Notes under the pieces: generated by a model
Databases searched by the model: none
Told to the model about the DNA's origin: nothing
The model's input: the letters and a program-made list of their open reading frames with translations, nothing else
Made by a program: the position numbers and the translations under genes
Origin: Conchocele bisecta
Lineage: Eukaryota > Mollusca > Bivalvia > Lucinida > Thyasiridae
Direction of reading: 5' to 3'
DNA: 64,000 bases
Assembly: GCA_029237695.1 (NCBI GenBank)
Contig: CM055266.1
Coordinates: forward strand, 10,867,805 to 10,931,804
In this document: one piece after another, positions 21,157-30,611 of the stretch
Position numbering within the stretch: the first letter of the stretch is position 1
How the letters are laid out: each line of letters opens with the position of its first letter

Positions 21157-21914
21157 TTGAAGTCGCCTCCAATCAGGGTGGTACTGTTTGGTTCATCAAT
21201 AAGTGACATGGTTCTCTGTAGCTCGTCAATGCATATAAAGTCACGATCAGGCCTGTATGTGCTACAAACAAGAAGGTATTTTTTGCCTTTCTGTTTAACT
21301 TCCACCCAGAGCAACTCAGAATCTGATTTAAGCTCAGCAGGCGAGTGACTGCTGAACTTCTTCGACACCAGGACAAAAACCCCACCACCAGTTTTACGTT
21401 TGCGGTCATTTCTAAAGACATTATAATCAGATGGAAACACTTCAGCATTTTTTATTTTAGATTTGAGCCAGGACTCAGTCCCAAGAACTATGTCAGGTTT
21501 AACAGCCGAAATCATTGCTAGAAATCCAAGGTTTTTCTTTTTCACTGATTGACAATTTACTGTAATGATCTTTAAATGTTGTAAGTTTTGTTTACGAGGG
21601 GCTTTTGTCCGGCGACTCCTGTGGCTAGCATTGGGTGACGTACTTGATAGATTTGTATTTCGAGCTGGGGTGCTCGCATGCAATGGACGGTGATCTGATG
21701 ATGGAGACTGAGCTATTGAGTTATCCGAGGAGTCAAATGAAATGGATGCATTTGTGTCAACAATAGAGGAGTTTTCAAAAAGGGAAGAATTGAAATTTGG
21801 CATTCCACAATTTGTGCACTGCCAAAATTCATCAGGGTGCTCGGAATGAAATTGGTAGTTGAGTGTGCTCATCCCCTGGCATTGTGCATGGAACCATGTG
21901 CTACACTCTTCACA
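21141..21914 (-). pseudogene. LINE copy A: PHD finger and N-terminal endonuclease
   Basis: Continues after the first frame shift with CEECSTWFHAQC and WQCTNC, completing a C4HC3 PHD finger. A low-complexity Ser/Asn linker and a basic RRTKAPRKQ patch follow. The APE-type endonuclease then starts: ITVNCQSV (Asn), GTESWL (catalytic Glu), KTGGGVFVLV, CSTYRPDRD and LIGGDF (catalytic Asp). The frame is lost inside GGDF because of a T2 to T3 change at 21156-21158 compared with copy B. Confidence 0.85.
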
Positions 21915-22332
21915 AAAAAATACCTCGGTCAGGGTGCCACTTTACTTCTTGGGTGCATATACCACACATATCTGTCCTATCTGGGCCTGGGTTTGATTCT
22001 GTATCATAGGCCATGGTTATGAGAATACTACACATGTAGATCAGTGTGAGCTTGTTTTGCCTGAGGAGTACATTTTTCTGCCTCAAACAATTGGCAGTTA
22101 GTCCAAAAACAAAGGACAAAGATGGAGCATGGTCAGAAGACCCAACAATTATGCAATATCTGTTCAGACTTTGTGACATTTGCCTGTGTAGGCCTCTACT
22201 GGCAGAGTTGTTTTGTCTCAAATTGCTTTTTCCAATGTACTGGTACTCCCCTGGCCTGACAGAAGCTTCAACACTCATGATAAGAAGAGCAAAGGCTGCC
22301 AACCACACTATACACAGAGTAAACTTGCACAT
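21914..22332 (-). pseudogene. LINE copy A leader: signal-like peptide, 2A-like motif, start of PHD finger
   Basis: Open from ATG 22332. Residues 1-23 (MCKFTLCIVWLAAFALLIMS then VEA) look like a signal peptide. A polar stretch follows, then a second hydrophobic patch (residues about 95-109, LTLIYMCSILITMAY). DTESNPGP at residues 110-117 (22005-21982) fits the 2A consensus DxExNPGP, which makes ribosomes skip the Gly-Pro bond. The PHD finger begins with MCGIC at residue 122. The frame breaks at an A7 run (21914-21920; copy B has A6), after GIF. If 2A works, the leader would be released and the enzyme part would start with proline. The motif is seen, skipping is family knowledge, and the targeting role is inferred. 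Confidence 0.75.
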
Positions 22333-22780
22333 TCTAGCTTAGAATTGGTGACTTACAGCTGTAAACACAATTTTGAATGGCGATCGAAACAACCGGAAGT
22401 GGCTGAAAATTACTGAAAAAGTGTCTATTTCATGTTTTGAAGGGATGCTGACCAGAATTTATTATCACTCAATGTACAATGACGCTTCTCTAAATTGTCT
22501 TGTAACTAGGTCGTGAAAATACTGGATAGTATTTTGTTAGTAGTGAAATTTCAATAATAGAATTTTAGGTGAACCCCACGCATTTCACCGGAACCGGAAC
22601 CCATCTCATATCGAATGGGAACTCTTTGAGATCCTCTATGTATTACTATTGCCTGTACACACTAATCTGTGTGTGTACTAATGTAATTGTCAATAAAACT
22701 TTCTACCTTCAATTAATTGGTTGTCCATACATGTGTGTCTGCTTGATTCATTGACGGGCAAATATGCTTCCATTTGTCTC
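22333..22780. other. No recognised feature (possible LINE 5' UTR)
   Basis: Sequence upstream of the copy A leader ATG. Part of it may be the LINE 5' UTR. No repeat or exon recognised. Confidence 0.4.
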
Positions 22781-23209
22781 TTAACTAAGTAAGTAAGTAA
22801 ATTCTTTATGTAAAGAGGGTAACCAAGTTGGCATGCACCAATCTTCCATAGGGCCCTCTCAAACACAAAAACATATTTACAGTGAACAGGTTATGGCATA
22901 TCAAATCGTAATATCCCTAAACACCGGGAGACTCGTCTGTCGACACAGCTATAAACCGGGAACTCTCTAAACGAAGGATATCACAATACAATTAGTCTAT
23001 TATTTCGGTAACTCGTTATATAATAACCATACACATTGGGATATCATTTCTTTCCGGCAATCTCCATATTTCATTGAGATTTTCCAAAACAGACGACGTC
23101 ACAATAAATAGGGTTATTACGGCTGTTTTGCATGTAATTTATGGACTGCATTTTTATGATACTGATGGTGGTGGTGGGTCCATTTAATGACATCTACTGA
23201 CATTTAATC

Positions 23210-23845
23210 CATGACGAACATTGAGCTGTGAATACATTTATGCTGCTCGCATTTCGAATTTTTAATGGAAGCATATAATTGCACCAGAGTAAGACAGACT
23301 ACCTTTAAATAATTCTGTTTTAGGTCTAGGAACATGCAGGGCCTCGTTTGTCACAGATCGTAGTGTTATGTTAGTGTTCTCCAGTCGTGTTGATTGCATA
23401 AAAAAACATTTCACTTAAATATGCGGGAACTAATCCATTCAGGGCTTTGTACATTATTTTAGCTTTCTGCAAAAATATAGTTTCATCAAAACTTAAACTT
23501 TTAGTCTTGTCATTGCTGTCACTAAATCGGAATACTCGGTACCAAGAACAATTTTGCATGCACGCCTTTGCAATTTTATAATTTTTGCTCGGCGTGGGAG
23601 TTTACTGAGATATACATTTTGGACAGAGACTTGCTACGGACCAATCAAATGTTAGGGAATTGTGTAAATATTTTTGTGCTGGAATTATCTCATTCATAAA
23701 ATCTAGTTCATTAACAGTTTTAAATGAGCGATATGTTATTGATTGGTGTGAATTCTTCTGATCGCAACTTGATAGTTTTCTATTACAGAAGACGCCATAA
23801 TGGTCACTAATATGTACTAAGTGTTTCACATGTACTTGAGATATA
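23210..23845 (-). pseudogene. Old LINE remnant (endonuclease end plus RT tail)
   Basis: Two pieces of a different non-LTR element. 23845-23692 encodes an endonuclease end (HISDHYGVFCNRKL, YRSFKTVNELDFMNEI). 23575-23210 encodes the RT C-terminal tail (LQKAKIMYKALNGLVPAYLS, then after a frame shift LHVPRPKTELFK, SYSGAII, KIRNASSINVF). The whole RT core is missing, and a dispersed repeat (23586-23690) sits at the break. An ACTT repeat at 22787-22800 could be the old tail. Confidence 0.75.
23586..23690 (+). repeat. Dispersed repeat interrupting the LINE remnant
   Basis: Almost the same as 8906-9008 (GTGGGAGTTTACTG ... TGTGCTGGAATTATC). Confidence 0.7.
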
Positions 23846-24108
23846 GAGAATAGTAGGTTAGTGCCGTGAATGGGAAAAAATATCTGACAAGGCTCAGGAA
23901 ACTGGATGGGCGAGGCTCTGCCGAGCACATCCCGTTTCCGTGCCGCGCCAGATATTTTTTCCCATTCACGGCACTAAACTACTATTCTATTTATCCCGTC
24001 AACACCTACAAATGGCTGTAAAATGCAAAAAATGTATTGACAGGATATCAAAAATGTTTCACGGCACCGTGTTTCACGGCACATACACACTGTGTTGACG
24101 GGATAAAT
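23845..24108 (+). mobile_element. P3 composite MITE
   Basis: Module A is a hairpin with AGAGAATAGTAGGTTAGTGC and inverse ends and a GC-rich core. Module B runs from ATTTATCCCGTCAACACC to GTGTTGACGGGATAAAT with an internal CACGGCACCGTG motif. Flanks TAT/TAT resemble a short target duplication. Confidence 0.82.
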
Positions 24109-24676
24109 ATTCATCTCATAATTGGTATAAATGTGTACTACTAGTAAATATGAACAATAAATATAACTCACCTCTAGAGGTCAACGTTCAAGCAACTGAA
24201 TGTCAGCAGCATCAGGTAAAATATCCGAATAAATACAATATTACAATCTAAAGTGATATGCACGCGGTCAACCCAGTAGTGTCTGGTGAGCGACGTTAAC
24301 GTCAACTTGTGAAGTAATTTTCACGGTAGCGACGAGATATAAATAGCATGCGTTTAAATGAGCACGCCATTTGTGAAAACCGACCATATTCGCCCGACTC
24401 AACGGATTGTGTCGAAAAAAACAACGACAAGAAACTCAACTACGGTCGGTCTATGAAAAAATGAAAATGAATACAAACCAATGTTTGACGACTTGTTTTA
24501 AAGTAACATTTATAACATATAAACATATTTAAAATAGTTTCGACAGACCGCTTTGCAAATTGCAGCAAACACAAGTTCCTTATACACTGGACTAATTATA
24601 TGGAGATATATTTACAAATGTGAATGCAGACCATGACGCTGGTCTGATTTTTTCGAAAGTGACGTTGAACAAATCC
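24109..24676. other. No recognised feature
   Basis: AT-rich sequence. Some GTTAACGTCA-type palindromes resemble P14 pieces. No exon or intact repeat seen. Confidence 0.4.
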
Positions 24677-24881
24677 ACAACGCCTGCGTTAATCTTGTCA
24701 AGATGTCAATGTTTCTGAACAGCTATTGGCAACATGAACTCGCAATCCAGCAGTATGATAGTTTGAGTCTCAGACTCAGTAATTCAATCTGCTTTCTTTC
24801 AAACATAATATTAAAGCATGTTGTAATAAATATAAAGACATTGACAAACATTGGCAAGACTGGCGCAGGTCATGGTGTAGT
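24677..24881. mobile_element. P8 MITE copy, central hairpin damaged
   Basis: GCCTGCGTTAATCTTGTCAA at the left and CAAGACTGGCGCAGG at the right. The central hairpin is reduced to GTTTGAGTCTCAGACTC. Confidence 0.75.
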
Positions 24882-25067
24882 ATAATATTTCGAAAACAGT
24901 TAAAGAATGACATTTTTTTAGCAGCGCATACTTAGTCGTTTTTTCATTGGAATACATAAAACAATGACATTCTCTAAATGTTTCTAACTCTTTATTGCAA
25001 AACCAAAACAACCAGTATGTGCAAATTTGCGGTTTATTATGTTGTACTGGGAAACATAAGAGCATAC

Positions 25068-25402
25068 ATACGGAGCGCCGCAGGGGACATGGATTTTTGT
25101 TTATTAATTCGTTCCCACGAAATAACAATTCGTTCCCTCAATTTAACAATTCGTTACCTCCAATTAACAATTCGTTCCCACGATATAACAATTCGTACCC
25201 ACGAATTAACAATTCGTTCACACGAAATATCAATTTGTTCCCTCAATTTAACAATTCGTTCCCTCGAATTAACAGTTAACAATTCGTTCCCGCGATAAAG
25301 ATTTGTCCCTACGAAATAACAATTGTTATATCGTGGAAACGAAAATTGTCGTGTGAACGAATTGTTATTTCATGGGAACGAATTGTTATTTCGTGGGAAC
25401 GA
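25068..25402. mobile_element. P6 foldback element with 21-base arm repeats
   Basis: The left end TACGGAGCGCCGCAGGGGAC is followed by about ten 21-base units of the form GTTCCCnnnnnnTAACAATTC, then a few inverted units. The right terminal repeat is missing, so the copy is truncated. Confidence 0.8.
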
Positions 25403-25803
25403 ATGCATACAACATTTGTGACCAGCGTAGAAGACCAATGCAACTGGACCAGTGTATACACTCGGACAATCTGATCACAGTATCTACACCATTCGCCGCT
25501 CTATCAGTGAATCACCCTGAAACACCGTTCTTTTTTTCTGACACACTTTATAAGTATGTTCCCTCGGATGAGAAAATGTACCTTCCGCCGTGCGCGACCA
25601 GTGTAGTCACGGATCAGCCTGCGCATTCGCGCAGTCTGATCCGGGACTACACTGTTCGCCATTCGTCCACTGACGTAGGTTACCTAACATCAGTAAACAC
25701 TTTGATATATTGAACAATTTGACTAAATGAATGTGCAACATCTACACTTGCTGCAAATGCCATAAGGTCCGTTTTCTCACCAGCCACGCTTATAACCGTA
25801 TTA

Positions 25804-25876
25804 TACAATGGAACCTCTCTAAACCGGACACCCTGGGAGGTCCTCAGGGTGTCCGACTTAGAGAGGTTTCACTGTA
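25804..25876. mobile_element. P12 short palindromic MITE (Tigger/pogo-like ends)
   Basis: TA plus CAATGGAACCTCTCTAAACC and inverse, with a CCTGGGAGGTCCTCAGG centre. The CAGTGGAACCTCTCTA-type end and TA flanks match pogo/Tigger elements. Other copies: 36508-36580, 39450-39522, 46673-46740, and half copies near 26010, 35440, 36100, 47440 and 47590. Confidence 0.78.
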
Positions 25877-26199
25877 AATTAGGCATTTGATCATTCTGAG
25901 CCATAGTTGTGTGCTATGCGATCACGAACACACATTATCAGTTGCAATAAATGACCAAGAAACTCTTAAAAAATAACATCACGTGTTTCCTGGATGTCCG
26001 GTTTAGACTGGTTTCACTGTATTACATGCGTGTATTGCTACATTATACGCGACGTTAGACTGACCACAAAACAAAACATAAGGCCTATTACCCACATATT
26101 CCCAGTAACATATATATGTGGCTGTAACTGGAGAAATGTGCCTTATAACATGTGTAGCTCCTGATCAAATAACACCGTCCTGTAGCTTTATAACCATAC

Positions 26200-26512
26200 T
26201 TATCCCGTCAACACAGTGCGTATGTGCCGTGAAACACGGTGCCGTGAAACATTTTTGATATCATGTCAATACGACCTAATCACTGCGTATGCATATGTGC
26301 GGTGACTGGGGTTATTTCTTTGCATTTTAAAGCCATTAGTAGGTGTTCACGGGATAAATAGAATAGTAGGTTAGTGCCGTGAATGGGAAAAAATATCTGG
26401 CGCGGCTCGGAAACGGGATGTGATCGGCAGAGCCTCGCCCATCCCATTTCCTAAGCCTTGCCAGATATTTTTCCCATTCACGGCACTAACCTACTATTCT
26501 CTATATATCGCT
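26200..26512 (-). mobile_element. P3 composite MITE
   Basis: Reverse orientation: module B (TTATCCCGTCAACACAGTGC ... GGTGTTCACGGGATAAAT) then module A (TAGTAGGTTAGTGCCGTGAA and inverse). Confidence 0.82.
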
Positions 26513-26614
26513 TATTAGATGCATTACTGGTGTTTCATTGATGGAATTGCGAACTGTGCAGACACGTATCTGAGGCACTCTGATATGGCTCAATACTGGT
26601 CGCTTTACCCATCA

Positions 26615-26857
26615 GGGGCCCGTTTCACTAAACTTCTTACGACTAAAATGTTCGTAAGTGCAAATTTATGATCGTCTGTAAATTTCAATTTATGGATTTA
26701 TATTTATTGAGCATAGGCTGCATATGCAGCCTATGCTCAATAAATGTAAATCCAATAATTATTTACAAGAAAACAATGTTAATGTGAAATTTACAGACTA
26801 TCATAATTTTGCCCTTACGAACATTTTAGTCGTACGAAGTTTAGTGAAACGGCCTCC
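26615..26857. mobile_element. P1 MITE copy, intact
   Basis: GGGGCCCGTTTCACTAAAC to GTTTAGTGAAACGGCCTCC with a perfect central hairpin. Confidence 0.86.
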
Positions 26858-27299
26858 TTATCTCCAGTCACAGTCATATAATCTGTATTGCTGTTTAGCA
26901 GCATGTTATGTGGTTCAGTGACTGAATACGAGCGATGTAGACCCTGATCAAGCTGATATGGGGATATACTGCAAAGCCCATACGCCCCATTGCTTCAGGC
27001 TCAGCCACATATATCATGAGCGGTGATGTACGGATACATGGTACATCTAAACTATCCGGAGCGCAGTGACTTCATTCGTCATTTGCTCCAGTAATCATAA
27101 TAATTATGAATGACCCGACCTTTGTAGCAATAAATACTTTAAGATTGTAATAAAACAATGTCATTTGTTCACAATAAAAGCAGTCTACACGATCTGTACT
27201 AGAAGGGGTAATAACAAAATCACCGTCTTCATCATCAACATCATCAACAGCATCTGCATGTAGTAAAATATTCAAATGCGAAATGAATGTAGTAATAAC

Positions 27300-27612
27300 C
27301 GCGGTAGCAATGTCGAAAGCGACAACAACAGAACTATAATATTCAACAGAAGGAGCAAATGCAATAGGATTAGTAGCATCATGACAACTGTAGCAGTTCT
27401 AGCGGCATCATATTAATCAGACGAGGCCACAGCAACAGTAATAGCAATTTCAGATGAAGGCAATACCATTTGTAGGAGTCCACAACTTTATAATGAAGTA
27501 GCAATATCAGCAACCGTAAATGCTGCAGTAACAGATAGTGAGGATTACAGCGGTCATAGCGTCATGATCTTAATCAGTAGTAGCAACCGCCACACCAGTA
27601 TCTGTAGCTTTA
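27300..27612. other. Low-complexity ACA/GTAGCA-rich sequence
   Basis: Degenerate relatives of the 90-base minisatellite downstream. No supported gene. Confidence 0.4.
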
Positions 27613-27965
27613 GCAGATAAGGTGATAACAATTGCAGCGGACATATCCCAAATCCGTCAAAGCCATCAGTACCAACAGCAACATAAGTAACCGTAGCATT
27701 AGTAGCAGACAATGTGATAACAATTGCAGCGGATATAGCACCCATCATCAAAGCCATCAGTACCAACAGCAACACCAGTAGCTGTAGCATTAACATATAA
27801 GGTGATAACAATTACAGCGGACATTTCACAAATCCGTCAAAGCCATCAGTACCAACAGCAACATTGGTAGCCGTAGCAGTAGCAGATAAGGTGATAACAA
27901 TTTCAGCGGATATAGCACAATCATCAACGCCAGCAGTACCAACAGCAACACCAGTAAAAGTGGCA
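27613..27965 (+). repeat. Minisatellite, about 90-base unit, four units
   Basis: Each unit includes AAGGTGATAACAATTGCAGC, GGACAT/GGATATAGC, CATCAGTACCAACAGCAACA and a variable GTAGCnGTAGC stretch. Units start near 27613, 27703, 27795 and 27884. Confidence 0.75.
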
Positions 27966-28044
27966 GCTACTAAAGTAGAAGTGTAATGCTCTTTTCCATC
28001 ATACACAATCGTATGCGTTAAACTTTCCCAAATTACCAAACGTT

Positions 28045-28204
28045 TTTGAACATATATTAGGCGATGCCAACTCACATGCAAACAATTTGATTGTCTGAGC
28101 CTGAGCTGTAGCACAGCTCAGACTCAGGCAATCAATCTGCTTGTTTTCAAGCATAATATTCAAGAATATTTATCTAAAGAAATTGACAAGATCAGCGCTG
28201 TACT
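28045..28204. mobile_element. P8 MITE, partial
   Basis: CGATGCCAACTCACATGC, hairpin TGAGCTGTAGCACAGCTCA, AAGATCAGCG. The left terminus is lost. Confidence 0.65.
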
Positions 28205-28291
28205 AACAAGGGAATCTTTATCACTAAGCTAATCCTCTCGCTGACAGCCTTGATAATAACAAAATGACTTTTTAACGCATTTGCCTTACAA

Positions 28292-28662
28292 ATAAGGTGA
28301 AGTGTTGAAAGCTCGCCCACTCCAAAGTAAGTATTATTTGACATTTTCCTCAATATGCAACGGATTTTGATGGCATAAGGCGCAGCAAACGCGTCTTCGT
28401 TAGCTGCATTTGGTGGTCCCGGGAGTTCGGCACAGACATTCGGTAGACACGAAAATCGATTCTTCGCAAAAACGACAGAAGTTTGAGCCACAGTACAGAG
28501 ACCACCAAATGCAGCTTAACAAGACACGTTTGATGCGCCATATTTGATCAAAATCCGTTACATAATGAGGACAAAATAAAAGAATACGTACTTTGAATCG
28601 GAGGGCTTCTGGAAGATCCAGTACTTGTTTTTGCTGTTGTAGCCACGTGATCATACACCTTG
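28292..28662. mobile_element. P2 MITE, left end deleted
   Basis: Interior typical of P2 (TAGCTGCATTTGGTGGTCCC; AGACCACCAAATGCAGCTTA) with right end ACGTGATCATACACCTTG. The left terminal CACGTG part is missing. Confidence 0.8.
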
Positions 28663-28714
28663 CTATCGGCGAGGCGATAATTAACAGCAACAACAAACAG
28701 AATCCCAAATAGAA

Positions 28715-29830
28715 AGGGATTTTCCCAAGGAAATCCCTTTTTCGCTCACTTTTTTGCTCTCTGGAGACAACCGATTTCCACGTTTGAGCAGCTTTGGGGT
28801 CGAAATGTGGTCAAACTCGCAAATTGGAAGCTCATCAAATTCACCTAATTTTCTGATCATTTCCAGGTTTGAGCAGTTTTGACGGGGCATTGTAGGAAAT
28901 TTCCTACATGGAAACTCTCCATTTACAGGTTTTCATAATTATTGAACGCAAACACAAAAATATTGTTCATTAACAATTTATTTAATAAATATAAACTCGA
29001 TTGTGGGAAATTTCCCTCAATTTAAATACAGAATGTACAATTTAACAAAATAATTACAAATTGGACACTGAAATGCCAAAAAATACAACTCCGACAATAT
29101 CCGAATACAATGAACTAAACGTGATGATTAATCAGTTTTCATTGTAGGAAATTTCCTACGTTCGATTTAGGTGTTTTACTTTTGTCTAGAAAATATTGTT
29201 AAACTTCTCTAAATAAATTTCAACACTGAAATTCAAAACATACAACTTTGACAATATCCGAATGTACATCAATTTAATTGAACGTAGGAAATTTCCCACA
29301 ATTAAACCTCATTTACAGAAAAGTCAGAAACCGATCGTAGGAAATTTCCTACGTTCCATTCAAGTGACTTACTTTTGTGCAGGGTATATTGTCAAATACA
29401 TGTAACTTTCAACACCGAGATTCAAAACATAAAACTTTCACAAAACTTTGATCAGTCGTATTTGTTTTACAGAAACAACAGAAACCGATCGTTGGAAATT
29501 TCCTACGTTCGATTCAAGTGATTGACATTTGTCAAGGATATATTGCCGAAGTTCTCGAAGTTAATAAATTTCAACACTGAAATTCAAAACATACAACTTT
29601 GACAATATCCAAATGTACATCACTTGAATTGAACGTAGGAAATTTCCCACAATTAAACCTAAAAATCATTCATTTTATATCAGTCGTATTTCTTTTACAG
29701 AAAAGTCAGAAACTAATCGTAGGAAATTTCCTACGTTCGATTCAAATGATTTAAAGTATCTAGGATATATTGACAAAGTTCTCAATGTTAATGAATTTCA
29801 ATAATTCAAAACACAACTTCGACAATATCC
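28715..29830 (+). repeat. Satellite with GGAAATTTCC palindromes
   Basis: Degenerate tandem array. The best-preserved units (29147-29760) are about 150-230 bases with CGTAGGAAATTTCCTACGTT and AATTTCAACACTGAAATTCA. GGAAATTTCC occurs at 28895, 29006, 29147, 29287, 29340, 29494, 29638 and 29722. Related GGGATTTTCCC and GGAAATCCC lie near 28719-28741. Confidence 0.75.
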
Positions 29831-29895
29831 AAGTTAACAGCAACATTAATAATAGTAGCATTTGAGACAATAGTTTACTAGACAATAGTAAAATA

Positions 29896-30028
29896 TACAT
29901 GTAGCCGGCATACTTGTAATGGCAGACAGTGCAGATCCTGATCAGACTGTGCGGATGCACAGGCTGATCTGGATCTACACTGGTCGCAACAATAATAAGC
30001 CCAATTTGTCCAGTCACACCCACCATTG
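29896..30028. mobile_element. P9 MITE, right half
   Basis: CAGTGCAGATCCTGATCAGA, CACAGGCTGATCTGGATCTA and TTTGTCCAGTCACACCCAC. Confidence 0.7.
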
Positions 30029-30610
30029 ATGATTCATGCTATGTGGTAGCTACAATAATTCGCCTCCGATATGTTATCTACGGCTACAAGTTGACCCATT
30101 CAAAAAATGTGAGCAACCGAAGTGCATACCCAAACCTGTTGCATGTCGGTCAAAATTTAGTAAACTGTATATCTTACACCTTTGAACAAATACTCGTTGA
30201 TGTTGAACTAGTAAATTGACAAAAATAATAGAACATGGAAATCATTTTCCCATGGAAGCCATCTTTTCTCTAGTTGTTGTTCAACATTCAACATAACGAA
30301 ATGAAGCTTTCAAATTTACAAGATATACAATGTACATGTAAATGTCAGATAAACACATTGTCAGGGTAAAATAACCAATTTCTGCATGTGTATGTCCTTT
30401 ATTAATAATATATTGATACAGCTTGGACAGTTGTATATCGCTAACATATCAACTATCAAATAACCGATTGCAGAAATTACTATTCCATGCGTTGCATTAA
30501 AGAGATGGGGTTAAATTGCTACCCTCGCGAGAGGTATGGAGCCTAAATCAGTTTTAGCAACAATAATAAGCGCATGTACATGTAACTGGTAATGTACACG
30601 TAGTAGCTTT
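30029..30610. other. No recognised feature
   Basis: AT-rich single-copy-looking sequence with no repeat match inside the window and no exon signal. Confidence 0.4.
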
Positions 30611-30611
30611 T

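Larger units (their letters stand above)
18520..22332 (-). mobile_element. Non-LTR retrotransposon copy A (CR1/jockey group), nearly full length
   Basis: Runs on the minus strand from at least 22332 (leader ATG) to a 3' end made of a GAA repeat (18520-18532, read as TTC units on the plus strand). Order: leader, 2A-like motif, PHD finger, APE-type endonuclease, reverse transcriptase, C-terminal domain, roughly 240-base 3' UTR, microsatellite tail. There is no poly(A) tail; a short-repeat tail is typical of CR1-like LINEs. Copy B at 60502-64000 is almost identical, which indicates recent activity. The 5' boundary cannot be fixed from the window. Confidence 0.88.
26112..26880. mobile_element. 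P9 MITE carrying nested P3 and P1 insertions
   Basis: P9 left part 26112-26199 (ATATGTGGCTGTAACTGGAG), P3 insertion 26200-26512, P9 middle 26513-26614, P1 insertion 26615-26857, then the P9 right end CTCCAGTCACAGTCATAT. Confidence 0.78.

Noticed and set aside
21837..22416. Plus-strand open frames across the LINE leader
   Set aside because: They are antisense to the LINE coding frame, which carries the recognisable motifs.
23845..24108. Helitron classification for P3
   Set aside because: Insertion near AT looked suggestive, but there is no 5' TC or 3' CTRR end and the element is palindromic.
27072..28114. Minus-strand Ala/Thr/Val-rich open frames
   Set aside because: They follow the 90-base minisatellite and its degenerate flank, change frame, and have no domain or splice pattern.
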